7,767 nt of DNA from Candidatus Micrarchaeum sp. (GTDB taxonomy: Archaea; SpSt-1190; DYHY01), in the NCBI GenBank assembly GCA_020723935.1, contig DYHY01000008.1:32101-39867 (forward strand), read 5' to 3'. The position numbers and the translations under genes are program-made. Each line of letters starts with the position of its first letter. Positions within the stretch are counted from its first letter, which is position 1. A model generated the notes under the pieces. It ran no database searches. It was not told the DNA's origin and saw only the letters and a list, made by a program, of their open reading frames with translations. Below, piece after piece: positions 1-5,297 of this stretch.

Positions 1-692
1 TCTATTATCTTCGTCTCGACCTCTCCGTGGCTCTCCTTGTTGACCGCGTCAATGAACTCCTGCATCATCCCGGCGGGCATCTCCACCTCGCACGCCCAGG
101 AGCCGTCGGAAAGCCACACGTCGCGCTTGACTTCCGAGAGCTTCTTCACGAGGCCCACCGCCCGCGGCGCGTGCGCCGCCGGGAACTTGCAGGCTATCCG
201 CTTCTTCTCGAAGCGGATGGGGAGTATCGGCCGTAGCTCCTTGAGGACGTCGGCTATCTGCTCGTCGGCGGACTTGTTCGGGTCCACCTTGATCCGCGCC
301 TCCTCCATCGCCGTCTCGAGGCGCGTCAGGGGGTGCGGGAGGCCCGTCTGCGGGTTGACCGCGTTCCTCGCGATGATAGTAATTATCTGCTTCCTCTTCT
401 CCTCTATCATCTTCCGCTTTTGGTCGGTGGTGAGTGAGAGCTCGCCCGCCCTGAGTATCTGCTCGGCGGCCGCGAAGACGTCGTCCGTCCCGAATGCCGC
501 CTTCAGGTCGGAGGGCGACGCCTTGTCGGCGGCCTTGGCGTCCTTGAAGATCTCGTTCACGGCGAGGAGTGTTTCCATCCCGTATTTCTGCCCCTGCCTG
601 AATGCGAGGGCCTTGTCCGGGTCGACCAAGATCTCGTAGCGCTTGCCAGACTTCTCCAGCTTCACCGTCACGGCCTTGTCAACGCTGACCAT
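1..692 (-). CDS. sbds: Ribosome maturation protein SBDS (partial, C-terminus cut at window edge)
   Basis: This is the archaeal SBDS/Sdo1 homologue (COG1500), which in eukaryotes works with the GTPase EFL1 to release eIF6 from nascent large ribosomal subunits; the archaeal role is inferred to be similar. The reading frame opens with ATG at 692 and stays open to base 1 with no stop, giving 230 residues. Archaeal members are about 232-235 residues, so only a few codons are missing. Visible family landmarks: MVSVDKAVTVKL at the start, FGTDDVFAAAEQIL (about 66-80), KRKQIITIIARNAVNPQTG and PHPLTRLETAMEEA (about 100-130), LRPILPIRFEKK and a C-terminal DGSWACEVEMPAGM. This matches the three-domain FYSH / helical / ferredoxin-like layout. 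GGTGAT at 701-706, complementary to the 16S tail, lies 8 bases before the start. It follows psmA by 46 bases and is probably co-transcribed with it. Confidence 0.95.
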   Translation of the reverse strand, partial: MVSVDKAVTVKLEKSGKRYEILVDPDKALAFRQGQKYGMETLLAVNEIFKDAKAADKASPSDLKAAFGTDDVFAAAEQILRAGELSLTTDQKRKMIEEKRKQIITIIARNAVNPQTGLPHPLTRLETAMEEARIKVDPNKSADEQIADVLKELRPILPIRFEKKRIACKFPAAHAPRAVGLVKKLSEVKRDVWLSDGSWACEVEMPAGMMQEFIDAVNKESHGEVETKII

Positions 693-738
693 GTCAGCTA
701 ATCACCGCCCGTCCGCCCGCATGCATGCAAGGGGCTCC

Positions 739-1497
739 CTACTTTCCTTCCTTGCCGGACTTGGAGGGCGCCGAGGTCCCCGGAAGCTTGTCTAGGGTCG
801 ACTTCACCTTGCTTTCCGCCAGGCGCTCGAAGCCTTCCTTGGAGACCACGCAGACCTCTATTCTTTCGGCTTCCGGCTTCTTCTTCATGGATTTGGAGAG
901 CGCGCGCAGGACAAGGGCCATTGCCTCTTCCGTCGACATCCCGTCCCTGTATTCCTTCTCCAGGATCTCCATTATCTCGGCGCGCCCTTCGCCAAGGGAG
1001 GCTGCCTTCCACTCGGTCGGCGTCCCCGAAGGGTCCGTTTCGAAGAGGCGGGGCTTGCCGCCGTTGACTCCGCCTATCAGGAGGGAGACTCCGAACGGCC
1101 TCAGGCCGCCGTACTGGGTGAATAGCTGGGACATGTCGCAGACGTAGCGCACCACCGTCGTCACGTCTATCGGCTCGCCGTAGACTATCTTGTTCCTCTG
1201 GGATTCGACGCGGGCCTCGTCGACTATCTTCCTGCCGTCGGCGACGAGGCCGCTAGTCGCTATCGCCACGTGCTCGTCCACCTTGTAGATCTTCTCGATC
1301 GATGCCGGCACCATCAGCTGGCCCACCGCCCGCTTGTCTGCGGCCATGACGACCGTGTTCTTGGCGACGATCCCTATGACCGTCGCGCCGCGCTTGACTG
1401 CCTCCATCGCATACTGCACTTGGAAGAGCCTTCCGTCCGGAGAGAAGACTGTCGCAACTCGGTCATAGCCCATCGTTTCCGGTCCCATTATCTGCAT
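739..1497 (-). CDS. psmA: 20S proteasome alpha subunit
   Basis: This is the outer-ring subunit of the archaeal 20S proteasome. Heptameric alpha rings gate substrate entry and dock the PAN/Cdc48 unfoldases. With the ATG at 1497 the protein has 252 residues. It shows the alpha signature GYDRVATVFSPDGRLFQ (10-26), whose YDR residues form the closed gate. Lys69 in the IEKI segment corresponds to the lysine that binds the HbYX tails of the ATPases. A GLRPFGVSLLIGG strand (131-143) and a Lys/Ser-rich tail also fit. The usual FQVEYA reads FQVQYA here. A GTG at 1509 would add four residues, but GGAG (1512-1515) is only 2 bases from it; it is 14 bases from the ATG, and neither spacing is ideal. Homologues usually begin 5-10 residues before YDR, which favours 1497. 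It stops with TAG and is followed by SBDS, as in the archaeal exosome superoperon. Confidence 0.95.
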   Translation of the reverse strand: MQIMGPETMGYDRVATVFSPDGRLFQVQYAMEAVKRGATVIGIVAKNTVVMAADKRAVGQLMVPASIEKIYKVDEHVAIATSGLVADGRKIVDEARVESQRNKIVYGEPIDVTTVVRYVCDMSQLFTQYGGLRPFGVSLLIGGVNGGKPRLFETDPSGTPTEWKAASLGEGRAEIMEILEKEYRDGMSTEEAMALVLRALSKSMKKKPEAERIEVCVVSKEGFERLAESKVKSTLDKLPGTSAPSKSGKEGK

Positions 1498-1559
1498 GTC
1501 ATTGTTCACTTCTCCTTGTTCGTCGATTTTCTAGCGTCAAAAGAAGAGCGTCCCCTGCC

Positions 1560-1616
1560 GGGAAACCCCAAATAGAAGCGTTTTCCCCGTCCATCCATGT
1601 GTCCCGCACCTGCGGG
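1560..1616 (-). repeat. Two adjacent inverted repeats in the psmA leader
   Basis: On the minus strand, a stem CCCGCA/TGCGGG with a tiny loop (1603-1616) is followed by a second stem. The second is formed by GGGGAAAAC (1580-1588) with GTTTCCC (1560-1566), with one bulge. Together they would fold into two neighbouring hairpins in the putative 5' leader of psmA. The function is unknown: it could be a small RNA, a leader structure, or chance in GC-rich DNA. Confidence 0.35.
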
Positions 1617-1710
1617 GCAAGATGCCCGGAAGAAATCGGCTTTTTCTGGTCCGTTTCCGGCGCACGCCTTCTTTCTCGTTTCTTTCCCTTTTTTGGGGGG
1701 ACGGACACCC

Positions 1711-1719
1711 TTTATAATA
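1711..1719 (-). promoter_or_regulatory. Candidate TATA box for psmA/SBDS transcription
   Basis: The minus strand reads TATTATAAA here, in a GC-rich gap, close to the archaeal TATA consensus. Start of transcription would be expected about 26 bases downstream, near 1689. The element is almost symmetric (TTTATAATA on the plus strand), so direction is not proven, but only the minus-strand genes lie downstream. It would separate psmA-SBDS from the rpl15e-pop5 unit. Confidence 0.45.
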
Positions 1720-1767
1720 CTGACCCACGGCCTCTAACGGCCGAAATCCGCCGAAAGGCGCGGGGAC

Positions 1768-2091
1768 CTACTTTCCCGCTTCTTCCTTGAGGACGCCCCT
1801 GATTGTCCCGGAGACGCGCAAGACGTCAACCTTGGCGCGCTTCCCAGAGAGGTTCGAAAGGAGGCAGAGCGCCGCCCTCACCGGGAGGAGGCCTGCGATT
1901 GAAGTCTTCACGACGGCGATGCCCCGCTCCTGCGAATACTTCTCCCGCACGAACCTGTAGCCGGCCCTCCCCAGGCCCGCCGCGCCGACGAGGCTCGAGA
2001 GCCCGGCCTTGAGCGCGCGCTTTGCATCGCCCGGGTCGGCGAACGAAGCGCCCTCGATCCTCAGGAGCAGGTATCTCTGGCCGCGCCTCAT
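1768..2091 (-). CDS. rnp2: RNase P protein component 2 (Pop5)
   Basis: Pop5 is one of the core protein subunits of archaeal RNase P, which removes 5' leaders from pre-tRNA. Paired with Rpp30 it stabilises the catalytic domain of the RNase P RNA. With ATG at 2091 the product is 107 residues, about the usual size. Visible landmarks are the opening strand RRGQRYLLLRI, a GLGRAGYRFV segment, a central RGIAVVKTSIAGLLPVRAAL (the strand/helix that normally reads RGI-RC--KYVDEVR-AL), and the closing VDVLRVSGTIRGVLKE, the family's VSGTI signature. The ATG at 2091 overlaps the rpp30 stop as ATGA and has GAGGAGG 13 bases upstream. An in-frame ATG at 2103 would add four residues but lies only 1 base after that GGAGG. 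Rpp30 being the upstream neighbour supports the assignment. Confidence 0.9.
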   Translation of the reverse strand: MRRGQRYLLLRIEGASFADPGDAKRALKAGLSSLVGAAGLGRAGYRFVREKYSQERGIAVVKTSIAGLLPVRAALCLLSNLSGKRAKVDVLRVSGTIRGVLKEEAGK

Positions 2092-2729
2092 TTCGCCGTC
2101 CATGCCTCCTCTTTTCCATCGGGGACAACGGCGATTCCCGGCGCGATCTGGCCCTTCCTTTTCCTGTTGGCTTTGAGGATGCGCGCGGCCGCGAAGACCG
2201 CGTCCTTGGGCCTTTCCGCCCCGAGCCATTCGAGGAGGGATTCCAGCTCCTTCTCGCGCCTGGTCTCCAGGCCGTCCCTCGCGAAGGTCGCGAAAAGGAC
2301 GGGCGCGTTGTAGTATTCGAGCGTCTCGATCGCTTCCGTCGCCTTGCGCAGGGCGCGCGAGACGTTCTCGGAGCCGATTATGCCGGAAAGCGAGAGCGCG
2401 ATATGGCAGCCGTTCCTCTTGGCCATCCTCGCGCAGGAAGCGTCTATCCTTAGCCTGTCGAGGTCCGGGATGACGAAATCCACGGCATCGTCCGAAAGGG
2501 CCTTGAGGAACCGGGCCCTATCCCCCGTGGCAACGCCGATGAACTCCTCGGAATGGCGCCTAGCCGAGACGCTCTTCCCTATCTGGCCGTCCCGGTCGCT
2601 TATCATGAAGGGCTTCCTCTGGCGGGGCTCCTTGGGATCGAAGAGGACGAGGTCGGCGAAGGCGGGCCGCTTGGGCGCCTTCCCCTTCTTGGGGCTACTT
2701 CTTCCTGCCCCCGGCGTCTTTCCTGCCAT
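2088..2729 (-). CDS. rnp3: RNase P protein component 3 (Rpp30)
   Basis: This is the TIM-barrel-like RNase P subunit that heterodimerises with Pop5 and supports pre-tRNA 5' processing. It has 213 residues, normal for the archaeal family. The central and C-terminal parts are recognisable: VDFVIPDLDRLRIDASCARM (about 83-102), then NGCHIALSLSGIIGS, an ALRKATEAIETLEYYNAPVLF helix-strand unit, and RREKELESLLEWLGAERPKDAV, the segment usually reading 'R-P-DL--LL--LGM'. The first 25 residues are a Lys/Arg/Pro-rich extension, perhaps RNA-contacting. The start is well supported: AGGAGG at 2737-2742 lies 7 bases before the ATG. It overlaps the end of the aTrm56 gene by 35 bases and overlaps pop5 by ATGA, so all three are surely co-transcribed. 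Confidence 0.88.
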   Translation of the reverse strand: MAGKTPGAGRSSPKKGKAPKRPAFADLVLFDPKEPRQRKPFMISDRDGQIGKSVSARRHSEEFIGVATGDRARFLKALSDDAVDFVIPDLDRLRIDASCARMAKRNGCHIALSLSGIIGSENVSRALRKATEAIETLEYYNAPVLFATFARDGLETRREKELESLLEWLGAERPKDAVFAAARILKANRKRKGQIAPGIAVVPDGKEEAWTAK

Positions 2730-3270
2730 GCTCTTTCCTCCTCGGCTTGCGCTCGACCAGTTTCTTCCCGTTGGACGGATTTATCCTCATCTTCCAGCCC
2801 GGGAAATTTAACCTTTCCTCGCTTCTCCCCAGGAATTCGTGCAGGAAGACGGCGAGGGCAGCCACCTCGCTGTGCGGCTGGCCCGTCACGGAGACGTTGT
2901 ATTCGGAGATGTTGTAGAACTCGCGGGGGACCTTGGCGCCCCCGACAATCACGAGGACGCCCTTTCCCCCGGCCTTCCCGGCCCCCTTTGCGACGACTTC
3001 AGAGAGAGGCATTCCGTAGAACGTCAGGTGGACGCGCGTCCCCTTGAACCTCCTCGCGAACCTGAAGGGCTCCTTGACGTGCTCGCAGGAGAACCTCCCG
3101 CCCCACGCTTCCGAAACGCCCGCGACGCTTTCTTCCAGCTTATCGTCCTGCTCGCCGGAGTAAACCATGCCTTTTGCGCCGAAGGCGCGCGCGACGAGCG
3201 CGACGTGGATCGTGATCCTCTTGTCCCTCTCCTTCCTGTGGTTGAGGCGCAGGACCGTGACGGCGGTCAT
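2695..3270 (-). CDS. trm56: tRNA (cytidine-56-2'-O)-methyltransferase aTrm56
   Basis: aTrm56 (COG1303) is a SPOUT-fold enzyme that uses S-adenosylmethionine to methylate the ribose of C56 in the T-loop of archaeal tRNAs, stabilising the elbow. The 191-residue product carries the family pattern in order: VTVLRLNHRKERDKRITIHV (4-23), ALVARAFGAKG, SGEQDDKLEESV, a WGGRF segment, VHLTFYG (80-86), then LVIVGGAKVPREFY (106-119) and YNVSVTGQPHSEVAALAVFL (124-143). The last two form the SPOUT trefoil-knot cofactor site. A basic tail (172-191) follows the core. The ATG at 3270 overlaps the previous stop as ATGA; GGAG stands only 2 bases upstream, so coupled translation is likely. The longer open frame above it has no family similarity. 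Placement between COG1325 and rpp30 puts tRNA modification in the same transcript as tRNA 5' processing. Confidence 0.95.
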   Translation of the reverse strand: MTAVTVLRLNHRKERDKRITIHVALVARAFGAKGMVYSGEQDDKLEESVAGVSEAWGGRFSCEHVKEPFRFARRFKGTRVHLTFYGMPLSEVVAKGAGKAGGKGVLVIVGGAKVPREFYNISEYNVSVTGQPHSEVAALAVFLHEFLGRSEERLNFPGWKMRINPSNGKKLVERKPRRKEHGRKDAGGRKK

Positions 3271-3671
3271 TTCTCCATCCACTTCCTGTCGCTGAAAAAT
3301 TGGCCGTCCAATACCGCGCCCTTGGGGAACACCTGGAACGACACCTTCACCCTCACCGACGGCTCCCCGCCGTCCGCCTCGCGCCACTCGCCCTCGGGGT
3401 CCTTCGCCAGAAAAAATTCGGCCGCGCTCCCTTCGATGACCGGCGGTATTTCCGCCGGGATCTTGGAAAGCAGCTCGATCAGCTCCGCGTGCTTCTCCAA
3501 TGTGGCGTGCATCATGATGATCTTGTTCTTGTAGTGGCCGTAGAGGACGTCCTCAACCAGCGCTTCCTTCGGCACGAGGCGCAGGATCAGCGATCGCACG
3601 ATCCCGGGCTCCTCCGTCGCGTGGCAGAGCACCTCCACCTTGGCGACGGCGGGCCTCGTCCTTGGGATCAT
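3267..3671 (-). CDS. COG1325/DUF54 RNA-binding protein (exosome-associated prediction)
   Basis: This small archaeal protein belongs to the PF01877 'RNA_binding' (DUF54, COG1325) family. It was predicted from gene neighbourhood to act with the archaeal exosome; the biochemical role is not settled. The 134-residue product shows the expected landmarks: VEVLCHATEE (12-21), a hydrophobic helix ending LRLVP, VEDVLYGHYKNKIIMMHATL (39-58, the usual 'E---GH-GN-I---ea'), a LIELLSKIP helix, and the C-terminal VRVKVSFQVFP strand (107-116). In homologues the segment near 80-90 describes dsRBD-like strands; here it reads GSAAEFFLAKDP. Its ATG forms an ATGA overlap with rpl15e, and its own stop forms one with aTrm56. 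No good ribosome binding site is visible, so translation is probably coupled. Confidence 0.82.
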   Translation of the reverse strand: MIPRTRPAVAKVEVLCHATEEPGIVRSLILRLVPKEALVEDVLYGHYKNKIIMMHATLEKHAELIELLSKIPAEIPPVIEGSAAEFFLAKDPEGEWREADGGEPSVRVKVSFQVFPKGAVLDGQFFSDRKWMEK

Positions 3672-4201
3672 TTACCCTTGCGTTCGTGCGCGGCGATGGA
3701 GGGCCTGTTCTTCTCGGCGCCCTTGCCCTTGTGCCGGAGGCCCCTGCCGGCCCTGCCGGCGGAGGTGAGCCCGCGATAAGCGCGGCCCCTCTTCTGGGAC
3801 GCGAGAGCGAAGCGCCTGTCCGAGGCGATCTCGGGCGAGCGCGGGTCCACCATTATGACCTCGTACCACGTGCTGACCGAGTCGTCCCCGACCCAGTATG
3901 AATTGAATGCCTCGAGATTCGGGTGCTTCCTGCTCGCCCTCTGCTCGGCGATCCTCTGGCGCGAGACCTTCGCGGCGTAGCGCACCTGTCCGGCTTTCGA
4001 CGGCTTCCTTCCGCGGTTGGGCCTCTCCCTCTTGCTCGCCCCCTTACCTATCCTCACGCGCAGGAGGACGACGCCCTTTTTGGCGGCATATCCCGCCTGG
4101 TGGGCCCTCTCGGGCCTCGTCGGATTCTCGATCCTAGTGACGGCGTCCTGCGCCCTCCACTCTATGAGCCTCGCCCTCTGGGCGGATGCGTCGTACATCA
4201 T
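3668..4201 (-). CDS. rpl15e: Large-subunit ribosomal protein L15e (short N-terminus)
   Basis: This is ribosomal protein eL15 of the archaeal/eukaryotic 50S/60S subunit, a long protein threaded through 23S rRNA. The 177-residue product matches the family from RLIEWR (11-16) onward: AVTRIENPTRPERAHQAGY, a KKGVVLLRVRIGKG strand, RIAEQRASRKHPNLEAFNSY, WVGDD, YEVIMVDPRSPEI and the closing YRGLTSAGRAGRGLRHKGKG. Archaeal homologues are about 190-195 residues and begin with a segment of the type YxYIREAWKRP; that first helix, roughly 16 residues, is missing. The in-frame DNA above the ATG encodes nothing like it and contains a TATA box, so the short N-terminus appears genuine. There are two adjacent ATG codons (4201 and 4198). 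It is the first gene of the five-gene unit ending in pop5. Confidence 0.94.
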   Translation of the reverse strand: MMYDASAQRARLIEWRAQDAVTRIENPTRPERAHQAGYAAKKGVVLLRVRIGKGASKRERPNRGRKPSKAGQVRYAAKVSRQRIAEQRASRKHPNLEAFNSYWVGDDSVSTWYEVIMVDPRSPEIASDRRFALASQKRGRAYRGLTSAGRAGRGLRHKGKGAEKNRPSIAAHERKGK

Positions 4202-4226
4202 GGTGGTTTTCTGCCCCTTCCGGCGG

Positions 4227-4244
4227 TTTAAAAGCGTTTTTATA
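4227..4244 (-). promoter_or_regulatory. rpl15e promoter (two AT-rich boxes)
   Basis: The minus strand reads GGTATAAAAACGCTTTTAAACC here, an AT-rich island in GC-rich DNA. The downstream box TTTAAA (4227-4232) is centred about 28 bases before the ATG at 4201, which fits a leaderless start. The upstream TATAAAAA (4237-4244) would give a leader of about 13 bases. There is no ribosome binding site before the ATG, which favours the leaderless reading. Confidence 0.65.
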
Positions 4245-4262
4245 CCCTGTTCCCCGGCCCCG

Positions 4263-4355
4263 GAAATAGCACTTGGTCGAGAGGACTATTGCGTGCCTGT
4301 ATTTGGCTCCGAGGCCCATCAAGAAGAGGCGCTCGTCGAGCTGCCTGCCGTTTAT
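4263..4355 (-). pseudogene. Out-of-frame C-terminal tail of the Qng1-like gene
   Basis: Immediately after the TAA of the Qng1-like frame, another minus-strand frame encodes the family's expected C-terminus. It begins INGRQLDERLFLMG at 4355 and ends HAIVLSTKCYF at 4263. Human Qng1/C9orf64 ends with INSILLDYYLW, then HRIRCIYY. The shared IN---LD--L, RH and final aromatic pair make chance unlikely. The two frames differ by one base (-1). This second frame does not stop after KCYF; it runs 42 more codons through the rpl15e promoter and into rpl15e, to a TAG at 4134. Confidence 0.72.
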
Positions 4356-5233
4356 CCGGCGTCCGGCTCCCGGTACCCGTTCACCTTCGCAAGGAGCCCG
4401 TCCTCCCCGTGGCATGCGGCGACAGTGAGGCCCTGCATCTCGAAGAATTCCCGCCCGCCGGCTTCCAAGGTGATCCCGGCGTCCAGCTTCTCCGCAAGCG
4501 CGGGCGCGTACGCCAGCACGCCCTTCTCGCGCAGGGCGTTGGGGAGGATGTAGTCGGGAGAAACCGGAAGGCCGGCAAGGTCCGCTAAGACGAACGGGCC
4601 GCCCGCACGCGCCACCATCGCGCCGCCCAAAGTGGCCTTCTTGTCGAGGTAGTACCTGCCCCACTCGAATACGAAGGAATCGCCGAAGGAGAGCGGCATC
4701 TCGGCCGTCAGCCTTTCTACGAAGCCGGGCTTTCCGGCATCGCCGCTGTAGAGAACGCCCGCGGATTCGGCGGCCATGTTGCGGAACTCTCCGCCGTAAG
4801 AGGCGCGCAGCACCCGGCCGATCTCGTTGAATATCGCGGCGCGCTCAGGGACCCTGGGCATCTCCGGCCTTCCGGCGAAAAGCGACCGGACGTCGGCCTC
4901 GCTCATGCTTTCAAAGTATGCAGCGTCCAAGAGCGGCACGCCCGCTTCCATCGCCCCCCTCATTGAGAACGCGACCGCCATTGACCTGCGGTAGTTCTTG
5001 CCGTCCGGGCCGGCCGTCGAGAATTTCGCGGCCTTGCCGAGGCCCTGCGCGGCGAGGACCGGGTCGGTGAAGGCGAAATGCTGGGAGCAGTCGAGCATGA
5101 CGTATTGGCCGACCTCCCCCTCGGGGATGTGCAGGGGGATCGTGCCGACCGGCGCAAAATCCGTCGCCGCAAGCTCCCGCGCGAAGGCGTCGAGGGCCGC
5201 ATCGTCGATGGAGATGTGCCTCGTCCTCCCCAC
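4352..5233 (-). CDS. Queuosine-salvage glycosidase-like protein (Qng1/DUF2419), apparently frameshifted
   Basis: This resembles the queuosine 5'-phosphate N-glycosylase/hydrolase family (PF10343), which frees queuine from salvaged queuosine nucleotide. In the 293 residues read from GTG 5233: YRRSMAVAFSMRGAMEAGVPLLDAAYF (81-107) matches the human 'Y---W-L-AA-NRALDEGIPI---YY'. PERAAIFNEIGRVLRASYGGEF (129-150) matches '[22 protein letters not shown]'. KKATLGGAMV (198-207), PDYILPNALREKGVLAY (226-242) and a final REFFEMQGLTV (261-271) follow, the PDYILP corresponding to 'ADYRLPQ'. Family N-terminal homology (IESNARLV) extends upstream of the GTG, to a GTA at 5257. The frame ends about 31 residues before the family's C-terminus, which is found in another frame. 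The gene is therefore a pseudogene, a sequence error, or a tolerated truncation. Confidence 0.8.
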   Translation of the reverse strand: MGRTRHISIDDAALDAFARELAATDFAPVGTIPLHIPEGEVGQYVMLDCSQHFAFTDPVLAAQGLGKAAKFSTAGPDGKNYRRSMAVAFSMRGAMEAGVPLLDAAYFESMSEADVRSLFAGRPEMPRVPERAAIFNEIGRVLRASYGGEFRNMAAESAGVLYSGDAGKPGFVERLTAEMPLSFGDSFVFEWGRYYLDKKATLGGAMVARAGGPFVLADLAGLPVSPDYILPNALREKGVLAYAPALAEKLDAGITLEAGGREFFEMQGLTVAACHGEDGLLAKVNGYREPDAG

Positions 5234-5254
5234 TAGGCGGGCGTTGGACTCGAT

Positions 5255-5271
5255 TACGCGATTGCCCTCCT
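5255..5271 (-). promoter_or_regulatory. Strong ribosome binding site followed by GTA, not a start codon
   Basis: AGGAGG (5266-5271, minus strand) is the best Shine-Dalgarno match near this gene. Exactly 8 bases after it, in frame with the Qng1-like protein, is the codon GTA (5255-5257), followed by ATC GAG TCC AAC, which encodes the conserved N-terminal ES-N segment. A G in place of the A would give a perfectly placed GTG start. Confidence 0.55.
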
Positions 5272-5286
5272 ATATGTTAAGACCAC

Positions 5287-5294
5287 TATAAAAT
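5287..5294 (-). promoter_or_regulatory. Possible TATA box for the Qng1-like gene
   Basis: The minus strand reads ATTTTATA in the 40-base gap between the glycosylase-fold gene and the Qng1-like gene. A start about 26 bases downstream would fall near 5264, just after the AGGAGG. That is inconsistent with use of that ribosome site unless transcription comes from the upstream gene. A second AT-rich stretch (TTAACATATA, 5271-5280) is nearby. The call is tentative. Confidence 0.3.
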
Positions 5295-5297
5295 GGC

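Larger units (their letters stand above)
1498..1767. other. Intergenic region before psmA with TATA box and inverted repeats
   Basis: This is the only long gap (270 bases) in the otherwise packed left-hand cluster. On the minus strand, beyond the pop5 stop, it holds a small hairpin with a four-base loop (CGCC/GGCG, 1749-1760). Next come a TATA-like element at 1711-1719 and two adjacent inverted repeats: CCCGCA/TGCGGG (1603-1616) and GGGAAAC/GTTTTCCC (1560-1587). If the TATA box is used, transcription would start near 1689 and leave a leader of about 190 bases before psmA, whereas other promoters in this window appear leaderless. I see no tRNA, RNase P RNA or SRP RNA signature. A small frame from ATG 1594 to TGA 1499 (31 codons) ends one base before the psmA ATG, but its codon use is unlike the real genes. 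Confidence 0.5.

Noticed and set aside
37-639. 200-codon open frame on the plus strand
   Set aside because: It is antisense to SBDS, whose family motifs are clear across the same bases; long antisense frames are expected at this GC content.
718-727. GCATGCATGC palindrome between SBDS and psmA
   Set aside because: It is short, single-copy, close to no promoter element, and expected by chance.
1499-1728. Two 63-69 codon minus-strand frames in the gap before psmA
   Set aside because: They start at or upstream of the TATA-like box, contain homopolymer-driven Lys/Arg runs, and show no codon preference like the real genes.
4340-4375. Programmed -1 ribosomal frameshift in the Qng1-like gene
   Set aside because: There is no slippery heptamer of the X XXY YYZ type ahead of the TAA and no evident pseudoknot; a mutation or sequence error is simpler.
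4134-4664. 176-codon minus-strand frame as an independent gene
   Set aside because: Only the part 4263-4355 resembles a protein family (the Qng1 tail); upstream and downstream of it the translation is an Arg/Gly-rich shadow of the neighbouring genes.
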